Assembly: GCF_035556675.1 (NCBI RefSeq)
Contig: NZ_DATMFZ010000230.1
Location: 1 to 15,202, forward strand
Length of the DNA stretch: 15,202 nt
Direction of reading: 5' to 3'
From: Geminicoccus sp035556675
Lineage (GTDB): Bacteria > Pseudomonadota > Alphaproteobacteria > Geminicoccales > Geminicoccaceae
Shown: positions 1-7,359 of the stretch, piece after piece
Position numbering within the stretch: position 1 is the first letter of the stretch
Layout of the letters: the number at the start of each line of letters is the position of its first letter
The notes under the pieces: generated by a model
Database searches by the model: none
The model's input: the letters and a program-made list of their open reading frames with translations, nothing else
Told to the model about the DNA's origin: nothing
Program-made: the position numbers and the translations under genes

Positions 1-681
1 CACCAGATAGGCGAGCGTCACATGGCGAAAGCGCGCGAGCGTGCCGGCCCCGTCGATCGCGGCCGCCTCGTACATCTCGTTCGGGATCGACTGCAGGGCC
101 GCCAGGATGGTGATGGCGAAGAACGGGATGCCCCACCAGACGTTCGCGGTGATCGGCCCCCACATGGCGAGCGCCGGGGCGGCCAGGATGTTGTCCGGCG
201 ACGCCAGGAGGCCCAGCGCGTGCAGCCAGTGCGGGATTGGACCCACCACCGGGTTGAACAGCCAGGCGAACGTCAGGCCGGACAGGAAGGACGGCACCGC
301 CCAGGGCAGGAACACGATCGCCTGGACCAGCCGCTTGCCCTTGAACTCGCGCCAGAGCAGCAGGGCCAAGCCCAGGCCCAGGAGGAACTGGAGGATCAGC
401 GAGGCGAAGGTCCACCACAGCGTGTTGACCAGCGCCTGCCAGAAGATCGGGTCCCGCGCGATCGCCTGGAAATGGGCCAGGCCCACGAAGCCGCGCTTGA
501 ACGGGTTCAGGATCTGGACGTTCTGGAAGGCGAAGCCGATGCCGACCACCAGCGGGACCAGCATCAAAAGGGCGATCAGGACCAGGGTCGGCGAGAGATA
601 GGTCCAGGGCTCGGCGATCGAGCGGAAGCTCCGGCGCCCGGCCGGAGCTTTCCCGGCAAGCCTCAGCGCGCGGCCAGCCAT
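1..681 (-). CDS. ABC transporter permease, MalF/UgpA type (C-terminus missing)
   Basis: Inner-membrane subunit of a binding-protein-dependent importer, probably for a sugar or polyol. Only the first 227 codons are present; the gene runs off the left edge in frame. I translated it by hand from the reverse strand. A basic N-terminus (MAGRALRLAGK) leads into a hydrophobic helix near residues 29-47 (SPTLVLIALLMLVPLVV), a second near 84-102 and several more. The cytoplasmic EAA loop that contacts the ATPase is visible at about 202-220, with E205-A-A and the D210-G-A motif. The ATG at 679-681 lies inside the end of the binding-protein gene (19-bp overlap), so the two are probably translationally coupled. 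The second permease and the ATPase are expected beyond the left edge. The family is clear; the substrate is unknown. Confidence 0.9.
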   Translation of the reverse strand, partial: MAGRALRLAGKAPAGRRSFRSIAEPWTYLSPTLVLIALLMLVPLVVGIGFAFQNVQILNPFKRGFVGLAHFQAIARDPIFWQALVNTLWWTFASLILQFLLGLGLALLLWREFKGKRLVQAIVFLPWAVPSFLSGLTFAWLFNPVVGPIPHWLHALGLLASPDNILAAPALAMWGPITANVWWGIPFFAITILAALQSIPNEMYEAAAIDGAGTLARFRHVTLAYLV

Positions 682-1928
682 TTCTTCTGCGCCTCGGTCA
701 GGTAGGCGGCCCACTCACCGGCGACGTCCTCGGGCGTGCGCTGGCCCAGCAGCAGCTCCTGGCCGCCCGAGATCGAGATCTGGTCGGCGAAGAAGCCGAA
801 CTCCTCCAGATAGGTGGGCATGGCGGTGAGCTGCCAGCGCGGGTCGTTCAGCTCGGTGAACCAGCCGCGATACTGCTCGGTGTCGAAGAACGGGTCCTTC
901 TCGGCACCCTTGTGGATCGGGATCACGCCCACGACCTTGGCCCATTCCAGGTTCATCTCCGGCGAGGAGAGATGGGCGATCAGCTTCCAGCTCTCGTCCT
1001 TGTGCTCGGTCGACGAGAACATCGCCCAGCCGGCATAGCCCATGGTCGGGAAGGACTTGCCGGCGGGGCCCAGCGGCATCGGCGCCACCGCGAACTTGTC
1101 CGCGGGCATGCGCTCGGCCACCGCGATCAGCGCGTCCGGGTCCTGGTCGAGCATGGCGCAGGTGCCGGAATAGAAGCCAGCCACGATCTCGTTGAAGCCC
1201 CAGTTGACGCTGTCCTTCGGCACCAGGCCTTCCCGGTACATGTCGGCCAGGATCTGGAGGCCGCGCACCGCCTCGGGCTTGTCCAGGGTCGAGTTGCCCT
1301 CCGCGTCGAAGAACTCGTTGGAGCCCAGCTCGTTCAGCATGAACATGATGTAGCCGTTGGTGGCGCCCGGGCCGCCGCGCAGGCAGTAGCCGGTCTTGCC
1401 GCCACCCAGCGCCGCGATCTTGCGCGACGCCTCGACGAATTCCGCCGTGGTCCTGGGCGGCTCGGTCATCCCGGCTTCAGCGAACAGCTCCTTGTTCCAG
1501 AACATCGCCCGGATGTAGAAGCCGTACGGAATCATGTAGGGCGTGTCGTTGTACCAGGAGCCGAACTGCACCGCGCGGTCGGTGAGCTGCTCGGTGACCG
1601 GCCAGTCCTTCAGGTAGGCCGACAGATCCTCCAGCTGGCCGTTGGCGGCATACAGCGCCAGCCAGCGGTCGGGCATCTCGACCACGTCGGGGATGTTGCC
1701 GCCCTGGACCATGGTGGCGAGCTTCTCGAAGGCCTGGCCCCAGGGCAGGGAGGTCACCTCGACCGTCACGCCCGGGTTGGCCGCCTCGAACTTGGCGATC
1801 ATGCCCTTCAGATGCTCGGTGCGCTGCGGGCTGGTGATCACCTCGGTCAGCCGGAGCGTGGTATCGGCCAGTGCGCTGCCTGCCGTCAGGGCGAGCGCCA
1901 GTGCACCCGCCGCCATCGACCTCAACAT
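663..1928 (-). CDS. ABC transporter extracellular solute-binding protein, family 1
   Basis: Periplasmic binding protein that delivers a solute, probably a carbohydrate, to the permease encoded just downstream. The product is 421 aa, a usual length for the MalE/UgpB-like family. Residues 1-21 form a Sec signal peptide with a likely cut after ALA (A21/D22). The mature start TTLRLTEVITS is followed by FEAANPGVTVEV, typical of lobe I. The segment GNIPDVVEMP, around residues 77-86, is the family's usual 'PDv' motif. The ATG at 1926-1928 has a strong purine-rich ribosome site about 8-19 bases upstream (GGAGGGGAG on the minus strand). The gene heads the transporter operon seen here, with an 85-bp hairpin-containing gap to the PLP-enzyme gene upstream. 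The ligand cannot be read from sequence. Confidence 0.93.
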   Translation of the reverse strand: MLRSMAAGALALALTAGSALADTTLRLTEVITSPQRTEHLKGMIAKFEAANPGVTVEVTSLPWGQAFEKLATMVQGGNIPDVVEMPDRWLALYAANGQLEDLSAYLKDWPVTEQLTDRAVQFGSWYNDTPYMIPYGFYIRAMFWNKELFAEAGMTEPPRTTAEFVEASRKIAALGGGKTGYCLRGGPGATNGYIMFMLNELGSNEFFDAEGNSTLDKPEAVRGLQILADMYREGLVPKDSVNWGFNEIVAGFYSGTCAMLDQDPDALIAVAERMPADKFAVAPMPLGPAGKSFPTMGYAGWAMFSSTEHKDESWKLIAHLSSPEMNLEWAKVVGVIPIHKGAEKDPFFDTEQYRGWFTELNDPRWQLTAMPTYLEEFGFFADQISISGGQELLLGQRTPEDVAGEWAAYLTEAQKKWLAAR

Positions 1929-1947
1929 GGCTCGTCTCCCCTCCTGG

Positions 1948-1967
1948 GCGGGCCGGGAGCGGCCCGC
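1948..1967 (-). terminator. Strong GC hairpin between PLP-enzyme and binding-protein genes
   Basis: A perfect 8-bp inverted repeat (GCGGGCCG / CGGCCCGC) with a 4-base loop lies in the 85-bp gap, immediately upstream of the ribosome site of the binding-protein gene. A second, weaker inverted repeat (GGTCCG at 1992-1997, CGGACC at 2008-2013) abuts the stop codon of the upstream gene. There is no T-tract after the hairpin in the minus direction. It may be a terminator or attenuator, or an mRNA-stability or translation-control element. Confidence 0.5.
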
Positions 1968-2013
1968 TGTCCTCCTGGCGGACCCCCGAACGGTCCGTGC
2001 GTCCCGCCGGACC

Positions 2014-3252
2014 TCAGGTGCTCCGCGGCCTCTTCGCCCACCAGCCCTTCTTCACCGGTTGCGCGGGCGCAGCCGGCACCACCTCGCCGCCGGCACTGTC
2101 CAGCGCCTGCTTCAGGTCGGCGATCAGCGCATCGGACGATTCCAGCCCGACATGGAGCCGGATGATGCGCGGGCTGACGCCGAAGTCGATCACGGAGTTC
2201 GGGCCGCCGGCCTGCTCGTGCGCGATCGCGGCCGGGATCACCAGGCTCTCATGGCCGCCCCAGCTGACGCCCAGCCGGAACAGCCGCAGCGCGTCGCAGA
2301 ACCGCTCGATGTCGAGCCCGGGAGCCGCCTCGAAGGAGAACAGGGACGAACTGCCCAGGAGCTGGCGCTCGTCCACCTTGCCCGCCAGCGTCGGATGCAG
2401 CACCCGCGCCACGCCCGGCATCTTCGCCAGCGCCGTGGCGACCGCGATGCCGGCGTTCTCCTGGGCCAGCATCCGGGCCGGCAGGGTGCGCAGCCCGCGC
2501 AGCAGCAGGAATGCCTCGAACGGGGCGAGCTTGGCACCCAGATAGGGCACGCTGGTGGCGGAGATCTGCTCGATCCCGGCGGCGCTGCCGCACACTACGC
2601 CCGCCACCGTGTCGCTGTGCCCGGACAGGTATTTCGACGCGGAATGGAGGACGAAGTCGATGCCGTGCGTCGCCGGGCGCTGGAAGATCGGCGTGGCCCA
2701 GCTGTTGTCGGCGACCGTGACCACGCCCGCGGCCTTGGCGAGCCTGGCGATCGCGGCCAGGTCCTGGACCTCGAACAGCCAGGAGGTCGGGCTCTCCAGG
2801 TAGAGGAGCTTCGCCCCCGGCAGGGCCCGCTCGACCGCACCCAGGTCGCTGCCGTCCACATAGTCGACCGTGACGCCGAGCTTCGGCAGCATGGTCTGGA
2901 AGAAGCGGTAGGCGTCCGGGTAGAGGTGGCGCACCGCCACGATCCGGTCGCCGCTCGCGACATGAGCCAGGACGGTGCCGCTGATCGCCGCCATGCCCGA
3001 GGCGAACGCCTTGGCCTGCTCGGTGCCTTCCAGGCGGGCCAGCTTCTCCTCGAACACCCGCACGCTCGGGTTGCCCACCCGGCTGTAGATGGACCGCTGC
3101 TTCTCGCCGGCAAAGACCTGGCGCATCTCGGCATAGGAGCCGAAGGTGAACAACGAGGTCTGGTAGATCGGCGGGACCACCGCCCCCTCGTCGAAGCCCG
3201 GGTCATGGGCGCAGATGCTGCCAGCCTCCGACCACCAACTCGAATCGCTCAA
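2014..3252 (-). CDS. Cystathionine beta-lyase-like PLP enzyme (Cys/Met metabolism family)
   Basis: Fold-type I PLP enzyme of 412 aa. Family landmarks are Y56-S-R58 (cofactor phosphate contact from the neighbouring subunit), ASGM at 84-87, Y111 (stacks on the cofactor), D182 in VADNSWATP (pyridine nitrogen), K207 in SASKY (Schiff base) and R365 in IRLHVGLE (substrate carboxylate). The stretch GVSWGGHESL around W331 resembles cystathionine beta-lyase (MetC) more than the gamma-lyase or gamma-synthase versions. The likely reaction is cystathionine to homocysteine, pyruvate and ammonia, but relatives also act on other sulfur amino acids. The start is TTG (3250-3252), supported by GGGAG seven to eight bases upstream and by no other suitable upstream start. 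The tail after about residue 393 (KKGWWAKRPRST) is not conserved. It lies upstream of the transporter genes on the same strand; co-transcription is possible but not shown. Confidence 0.85.
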   Translation of the reverse strand: MSDSSWWSEAGSICAHDPGFDEGAVVPPIYQTSLFTFGSYAEMRQVFAGEKQRSIYSRVGNPSVRVFEEKLARLEGTEQAKAFASGMAAISGTVLAHVASGDRIVAVRHLYPDAYRFFQTMLPKLGVTVDYVDGSDLGAVERALPGAKLLYLESPTSWLFEVQDLAAIARLAKAAGVVTVADNSWATPIFQRPATHGIDFVLHSASKYLSGHSDTVAGVVCGSAAGIEQISATSVPYLGAKLAPFEAFLLLRGLRTLPARMLAQENAGIAVATALAKMPGVARVLHPTLAGKVDERQLLGSSSLFSFEAAPGLDIERFCDALRLFRLGVSWGGHESLVIPAAIAHEQAGGPNSVIDFGVSPRIIRLHVGLESSDALIADLKQALDSAGGEVVPAAPAQPVKKGWWAKRPRST

Positions 3253-3413
3253 ACGTCACTCCCGACGGGACTTGGTTCTACGCTGTCGCGCGCGGGACCG
3301 TAATCTCCTGCCTGGAGTGGAACAAGCCGTGCGTTGGTGGGTAGCGTCCGGAACAGCCATGGTGGCCAATCGAGCATGATGCGGACTTGTGTACGTCTCG
3401 AGGCAGCGGCTGC

Positions 3414-3427
3414 GTGACTCCCGTCAC
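3414..3427. repeat. Inverted repeat in divergent intergenic region (possible operator)
   Basis: GTGAC-TCCC-GTCAC is a 5-bp inverted repeat with a 4-base centre. It lies about midway in the 244-bp gap between the PLP-enzyme gene (minus) and the DUF2272 gene (plus), where promoters for both must lie. No regulator can be assigned. I see no convincing -10/-35 pair or riboswitch in this gap. Confidence 0.3.
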
Positions 3428-3496
3428 AGCGACCCGGAGGCCGCCCCCTAGACTGGTTCCTCCATCCCCTCGATCGGCCATGCCAAGAAGGCGCCC

Positions 3497-4294
3497 ATGC
3501 TCCGCTACGTGGATGTCGAGACGCTGAACCTGTGCGCACAGCCGGCGGTGGCGCCATGGTCACGGCTGAGCATCCTGCATCTCGGGCAGCCGGTCGAGCT
3601 GCTGGGGCAGGCGGATGCACCGGGCTGGGTGCGCGTGGTGGTAAGGGCGGGTGGCCGCGACCTCGCGGGCGTGGTGCCGGCCGAACAGGAGGGCCGATCG
3701 ACCCTGCGCCAGCCGGTCACGGCCGGGCGCGAGGCCCTGATCGCCCAGGCGGTGCGGGAATGGCTGCGCTTTGCCCAGGGGCTGGGCAAGGCGGACCGGG
3801 CCCCGTTCGCCGGCCATGTCGAGGAGATGTGGCAAAGCCTCGGCGAGGGCAGGGCGGGCGGACCGGGCTGGTCGGCAGCGGCACTGTCCTTCATGGTCCG
3901 CAACGCTGCAGTGATCATTCCCGCCTACCATCGCTTCGCCTTCAGCGGCCGCCACCACGACTATGGCCGGGATGCCTTCGCCAAGCGGCGGCAGGGCGAG
4001 GCGGGTGCGCCATTCTGGGGCTATCGGGCAGGCGAGCGGGCTTTCGCGATCGGCGACGTGGTCCTGACCCGCTGCGGCTGGCCGGATGGCGGCGAGGGAA
4101 CTGCCCTGACGGACGAACCTTCCGCCATTGCCCAGGTGTTGGTCAGCGTGCGCCCGGACCATGTGCTCGCGATCGGCGGCGACGTGTGCAGCTCGGTGCG
4201 CCTGTCGCGCCTGGGCAAGATCGAGCCGGGCTCGCTGACCGGCGATGGGAGCGTCATCCTGCACCTGAGCAATCGGGCCGATGAGGCGGGCTAG
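3497..4294 (+). CDS. SH3-like plus DUF2272 domain protein
   Basis: The product is 265 aa with no evident signal peptide or membrane helix. Residues about 1-62 resemble a bacterial SH3-type domain (VETLNLCAQP, HLGQPVELLG, GWVRVVV). Residues about 78-258 match the DUF2272 pattern as I remember it: GWSAAALSFMV at 124-134, FSGRHHDYGRDAF at 149-161, GDVVLTRC at 186-193 and DHVLAIGGDV at 221-230. The order W-[S]-A-A, G-D-V-V, H-V resembles papain-fold CHAP/NlpC amidases, but Ser126 sits where those enzymes carry the nucleophilic Cys. The ATG at 3497 has AGAAGG five bases upstream. The gene stands alone and converges on the Lrp-type regulator gene with 33 bp between the stops. The function is unknown; a cell-wall-related or binding role is a guess. 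Confidence 0.75.
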   Translation: MLRYVDVETLNLCAQPAVAPWSRLSILHLGQPVELLGQADAPGWVRVVVRAGGRDLAGVVPAEQEGRSTLRQPVTAGREALIAQAVREWLRFAQGLGKADRAPFAGHVEEMWQSLGEGRAGGPGWSAAALSFMVRNAAVIIPAYHRFAFSGRHHDYGRDAFAKRRQGEAGAPFWGYRAGERAFAIGDVVLTRCGWPDGGEGTALTDEPSAIAQVLVSVRPDHVLAIGGDVCSSVRLSRLGKIEPGSLTGDGSVILHLSNRADEAG

Positions 4295-4327
4295 CCGGCC
4301 CAGCGGGAGCCTCGCCACCCGGCCGGG

Positions 4328-4798
4328 TCAGTCGACCGGGATCCGGGTGCCGGTCTTGATCCGGTCCATCACCACATGGGTGCGAAAGCTCTTCACGTTG
4401 CCGTCGGCGAAGAACAGCCGGCGGGTCAGCGCCTGGTACTCGGCCATGGTCCTGACCGTCACGATCAGCACGAAGTCGCTCTCGCCGGTGACGTAGTAGC
4501 ACTGCTGGATCTCCGGGGCGGCGGCCAGCCGTGCCTGGGTCGCGTCCAGCAGGTCCAGCCGCTCGCTCTCGACCGAGATCTCCACGATCAGGGTGATGGC
4601 GCGGCCGAGCCTGGCCGGGTCGAGCTGCGCCGTGTTCGCCTGGATCACGCCGGTCTGCTCCAGCCGCCGGATTCGCCGCTGCACCGCGGCGGCGGACAGA
4701 TGGACCAGCTCGCCGATCCGGCGCAGTGGCGTGGTGTTGTCCTCCTGGAGGATCGCCAGGATCGCGCGGTCGAACCGGTCGAGAATGGAATCGGCCAT
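4328..4798 (-). CDS. Lrp/AsnC family transcriptional regulator
   Basis: Amino-acid-responsive DNA-binding protein of 156 aa, close to the usual 150-165. Residues 1-60 hold the winged HTH (LDRFDRAILAILQEDN, then LSAAAVQRRIRRLEQTGVI, helix 3 near 34-47). Residues about 66-140 are the RAM ligand-binding domain, including YYVTGESDFVLIV with the conserved G105..D108 pair. I chose the ATG at 4796-4798: a longer frame reaches 4870, but the extra 24 residues (MRFAREVRP...) are not family-like and would run across the palindrome at 4814-4826. No strong ribosome site is visible at this start. The gene diverges from the diaminopropionate ammonia-lyase gene and most likely controls it, and probably itself. 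Confidence 0.92.
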   Translation of the reverse strand: MADSILDRFDRAILAILQEDNTTPLRRIGELVHLSAAAVQRRIRRLEQTGVIQANTAQLDPARLGRAITLIVEISVESERLDLLDATQARLAAAPEIQQCYYVTGESDFVLIVTVRTMAEYQALTRRLFFADGNVKSFRTHVVMDRIKTGTRIPVD

Positions 4799-4813
4799 GG
4801 GGCGGGCGAACTC

Positions 4814-4826
4814 GCAACAATGTTGC
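4814..4826. promoter_or_regulatory. Perfect 13-bp palindrome, candidate Lrp-family operator
   Basis: GCAACA-A-TGTTGC is a perfect inverted repeat with one central base. It lies 15 bases upstream of the regulator's ATG and 72 bases upstream of the ammonia-lyase ATG, in the only gap between the divergent genes. Lrp/AsnC proteins bind short palindromes of this size and often repress their own gene while controlling the divergent one. The match is by position and symmetry only. Confidence 0.6.
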
Positions 4827-4898
4827 ATCGAGACCACCGGATCAGGGCGCACTTCTCGGGCAAAGCGCAATATCCATGCCCCGAGAGAGGAGAGCCAG

Positions 4899-6065
4899 AT
4901 GGTGCGATTGAACGATCTTCCGGAATTCGGCCTGGCGCTGGCGCCGGCCGACCAGGCGATGCTGGGCCGGGACGGGCTGGGTGAGTTGCAGGAGTTCCTG
5001 CAGCATGTGGGGGCTGCTCATGCCACGCGGCTGGTCAGCCTGCCGGACCTGGCCCAGCGCCTGGACCTGGGCGCGGTGCTGGTGAAGGACGAGGGCGGGC
5101 GCTTAGGCCTGGGCAGCTTCAAGGCGCTGGGCGGTGCCTATGCGGTTGCGACGCTGGTGCGCGAGGCGGCGGCCAAGCAGCTGGGCCGGCCGGTGGCATT
5201 CGCCGATCTGGACCGGCCGGAGGTGCGGGCGATCGCCGGAGGCCTGACCTTCGGCTGTGCCACCGACGGCAATCACGGCCGCTCGGTCGCCTGGGGTGCT
5301 CAGCTGGTCGGGGCGAAGGCCGTCATCTTCGTCCATGGCGGGGTCAGCGCCGGCCGGGTCGATGCCATCGCGTCCTACGGCGCGGAGGTCGTCCGGGTCG
5401 CCGGCAGCTATGACGATTCGGTGGCCGACGCGGCGCGGGTCTGCGGGGAACATGGCTGGACGGTCGTCTCCGACACGTCCTGGCCGGGCTACGAGCAGAT
5501 CCCGGCCCTGGTGATGCAGGGCTATACCAGGATGGTGAGCGAGGCGCTGGGCCAGGTCGCCCGGCCGCCTACCCATGTGTTCATCCAGGCCGGGGTGGGC
5601 GGTGTCGCGGCGGCCGTGGCCGCGCATTGCCGCCTGGTCTTCAGCGAGGCGGACCGGCCGCGGATCGTGGTGGTCGAGCCGGCCAGGGCCGCCTGCGTAC
5701 TGGCAGCCGCCGAGGCCGGGGAGGTCGTACGCCTGCCGCATGGCGAGCCCACCGTGATGGCGATGCTGGAATGCCAGGAAGCCTCGCGCATCGCCTGGCG
5801 GGTACTGGCACGTTCGGCCGACGCCTTCATGACCGTCGACGAGGCGGACGCGGTGGCGGCGATGCGCTGCCTGGCTTGGCCCGGCGGCGAGGATCAGGCG
5901 GTGACGGCCGGCGAGAGCGGCGCCGCGGGGTTGGCCGGCCTGCTGCGCGTGGCGGAGGATGGCCAGATGCGGGCGGCGCTGGGCCTGGACGGGCAGGCCC
6001 GCGTGCTCCTGTTCGTCACCGAGGGTGCCACCGATCCGGCGCGCTACCGGGAACTGGTGGCGTGA
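4899..6065 (+). CDS. dpaL: Diaminopropionate ammonia-lyase (PLP, fold type II)
   Basis: Cleaves 2,3-diaminopropionate to pyruvate and two ammonia; the E. coli relative is YgeX/DpaL (398 aa; here 388). K75 in GLGSFKALGGAY is the PLP lysine. TDGNHGRSVAWGA (122-134) is the family's asparagine loop. D123 and D192 (SDTSWPGYEQ) have the same 69-residue spacing as the two catalytic acids, D120 and D189, that I recall for the E. coli enzyme. AGVGGVAAAV (231-240) is the glycine-rich phosphate loop. The start is the ATG at 4899 with GAGAGAGGAGAG just upstream; the longer open frame back to 4593 is antisense to the regulator gene. The stop overlaps the next gene's start by 4 bp (GTGA), so the two are coupled. 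Threonine-dehydratase-like activity on serine or other substrates cannot be excluded. Confidence 0.88.
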   Translation: MVRLNDLPEFGLALAPADQAMLGRDGLGELQEFLQHVGAAHATRLVSLPDLAQRLDLGAVLVKDEGGRLGLGSFKALGGAYAVATLVREAAAKQLGRPVAFADLDRPEVRAIAGGLTFGCATDGNHGRSVAWGAQLVGAKAVIFVHGGVSAGRVDAIASYGAEVVRVAGSYDDSVADAARVCGEHGWTVVSDTSWPGYEQIPALVMQGYTRMVSEALGQVARPPTHVFIQAGVGGVAAAVAAHCRLVFSEADRPRIVVVEPARAACVLAAAEAGEVVRLPHGEPTVMAMLECQEASRIAWRVLARSADAFMTVDEADAVAAMRCLAWPGGEDQAVTAGESGAAGLAGLLRVAEDGQMRAALGLDGQARVLLFVTEGATDPARYRELVA

Positions 6066-7291
6066 GTGCCGGGATCGACGGGCGGGTGCTGCTGGCCCGC
6101 CTGAGGGAGCTGGGCGAGGTCGGCCGGGACGCGCGCGGCCGGCTGGTGCGGCTGGCCGCCAGCGATGCCGACCGGGCCGGGCGCGACCTGCTGGCCCGAT
6201 GGCTGCAGGGGGCGGGGCTGGAGGTCGCGGTGGACGCGATCGGCAACCTGTTCGGCATCTGGCAGGCAGGTGCCGGCCAGCCCGTCATGGTCGGCTCGCA
6301 CATCGACACGGTGATCGATGCCGGGATCTATGACGGCTGCTACGGGGTGCTGGCCGGGCTCGCCGTGGTCGAGGCGCTGCGTGCCGAAGGGCTCGTACCG
6401 GCCCGGCCCCTAGCGGTGGCGGCGTTCACCAACGAGGAAGGCGTGCGCTTCGCTCCGGACATGATGGGCTCGCTGGTCCACGCCGGCGGGCTGGACCTGG
6501 CCGAGGCGCTGGCCAGCATCGGCACGGACGGGACGGTGCTGGGCGAGGAACTGCGGCGGATCGGCTATGCCGGCAGCATGGTACCGGGCACGATCCGGCC
6601 GGCCGCCTATCTGGAACTGCATGTCGAGCAGGGGCCGGTCCTGGAGCAGGACGCCGCCGCCATCGGCGCGGTGGCGGACCTGCAGGGCATTTCCTGGCAG
6701 CGCCTGCGGATCGAGGGTCGGGCCAACCATGCCGGCACCACGCCCATGGCGCTGCGCCAGGATGCCGGCCATGCCGCGGCCAGGATCGTCACCGGCCTGC
6801 GGGCACTGGCGGAGGGCGGCACGGTCGCGACCGTGGGCTCGCTGCGGCTGGAGCCGGACGCGATCAATGTGATCCCGGGAGCGGCAGTGCTGACCGTCGA
6901 CCTGCGCGATCCGGACGAGGGGAGGCTGGCGGCGGCCGAGGCGGCACTGTCAGGCCTGGTTGCAGAGGTCGCGGCCGCGGAAGGCGTGGCGATCACCACC
7001 GAACGCCTAGCCCGCTTCCAGCCGGTGCGCTTCGATCCGGCACTGGTGGCGCGGATCGAGCAGGCAGCGGCCAAGCGTGGGCTGCCGGTGCGCCGGATGA
7101 CGTCGGGTGCCGGCCATGATGCGCAGATGCTGGCCCGGATCTGCCCCAGCGCCATGATCTTCGTGCCGAGCCGGGACGGGATCAGCCACAATCCGGCAGA
7201 GTACACCGCGCCCGAGGCGCTGGTGGCGGGGGCCGAGGTCCTGCTCGACGTGGTGCGCGGCCTGCTCGGCGCTGACCGCGGGCCGGGATGA
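6062..7291 (+). CDS. M20 family Zn-dependent amidohydrolase (allantoate / N-carbamoyl-L-amino acid type)
   Basis: Dinuclear metal hydrolase of 409 aa in the hydantoinase/carbamoylase group (AllC, N-carbamoyl-L-amino acid hydrolase, beta-ureidopropionase). Metal ligands are visible in the expected order: H80 in GSHIDTV, D91 in GIYDGCYGVLAG, E126 with the general base E125 in TNEEGVRF, H187 in ELHVEQGPVLE and H376 in SHNPAEYT. H223 in ANHAGTTPM and H352 in SGAGHDAQ belong to the substrate and dimer sites. The start is GTG at 6062, overlapping the ammonia-lyase stop; no in-frame ATG occurs nearby. The likely action is to strip a carbamoyl (or ureido) group, releasing CO2 and ammonia, and its product may feed the neighbouring lyase. 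The exact substrate is not readable. E. coli also places an M20 enzyme gene (ygeY) next to ygeX. Confidence 0.9.
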   Translation: MSAGIDGRVLLARLRELGEVGRDARGRLVRLAASDADRAGRDLLARWLQGAGLEVAVDAIGNLFGIWQAGAGQPVMVGSHIDTVIDAGIYDGCYGVLAGLAVVEALRAEGLVPARPLAVAAFTNEEGVRFAPDMMGSLVHAGGLDLAEALASIGTDGTVLGEELRRIGYAGSMVPGTIRPAAYLELHVEQGPVLEQDAAAIGAVADLQGISWQRLRIEGRANHAGTTPMALRQDAGHAAARIVTGLRALAEGGTVATVGSLRLEPDAINVIPGAAVLTVDLRDPDEGRLAAAEAALSGLVAEVAAAEGVAITTERLARFQPVRFDPALVARIEQAAAKRGLPVRRMTSGAGHDAQMLARICPSAMIFVPSRDGISHNPAEYTAPEALVAGAEVLLDVVRGLLGADRGPG

Positions 7292-7296
7292 GCCCC

Positions 7297-7332
7297 AACG
7301 GAAAAGGGGTGGCCGAAGCCACCCCTTCCGTT
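7297..7332 (-). terminator. Hairpin between convergent amidohydrolase and rpsA genes
   Basis: AACGG-AAAA-GGGGTGG (7297-7312) pairs with CCACCCC-TT-CCGTT (7319-7332), leaving a small bulge. Read on the minus strand the loop is C-TTCG-G, the very stable UUCG tetraloop favoured in rRNA and r-protein terminators. It follows the rpsA stop by 27 bases and the amidohydrolase stop by 5. The T-run is poor on both strands, so it may be a bidirectional or 3'-end-stabilising element. Confidence 0.7.
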
Positions 7333-7359
7333 CGAGCGGGCATGAGACGCCTCAAGCGA

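Noticed and set aside
912..3303. Very long plus-strand open frames (417 and 553 codons) opposite the binding-protein and PLP-enzyme genes
   Set aside because: They are antisense to two clearly recognised genes. Their translations are Arg/Gly/Ala/His-rich with no domain, as expected for the complement of GC-rich coding DNA that has few stop codons.
3253..3496. Possible SAM riboswitch upstream of the cystathionine-lyase-like gene
   Set aside because: I looked for conserved SAM-II or SAM-I type elements and saw only a short GTGAC/GTCAC inverted repeat, which is not enough.
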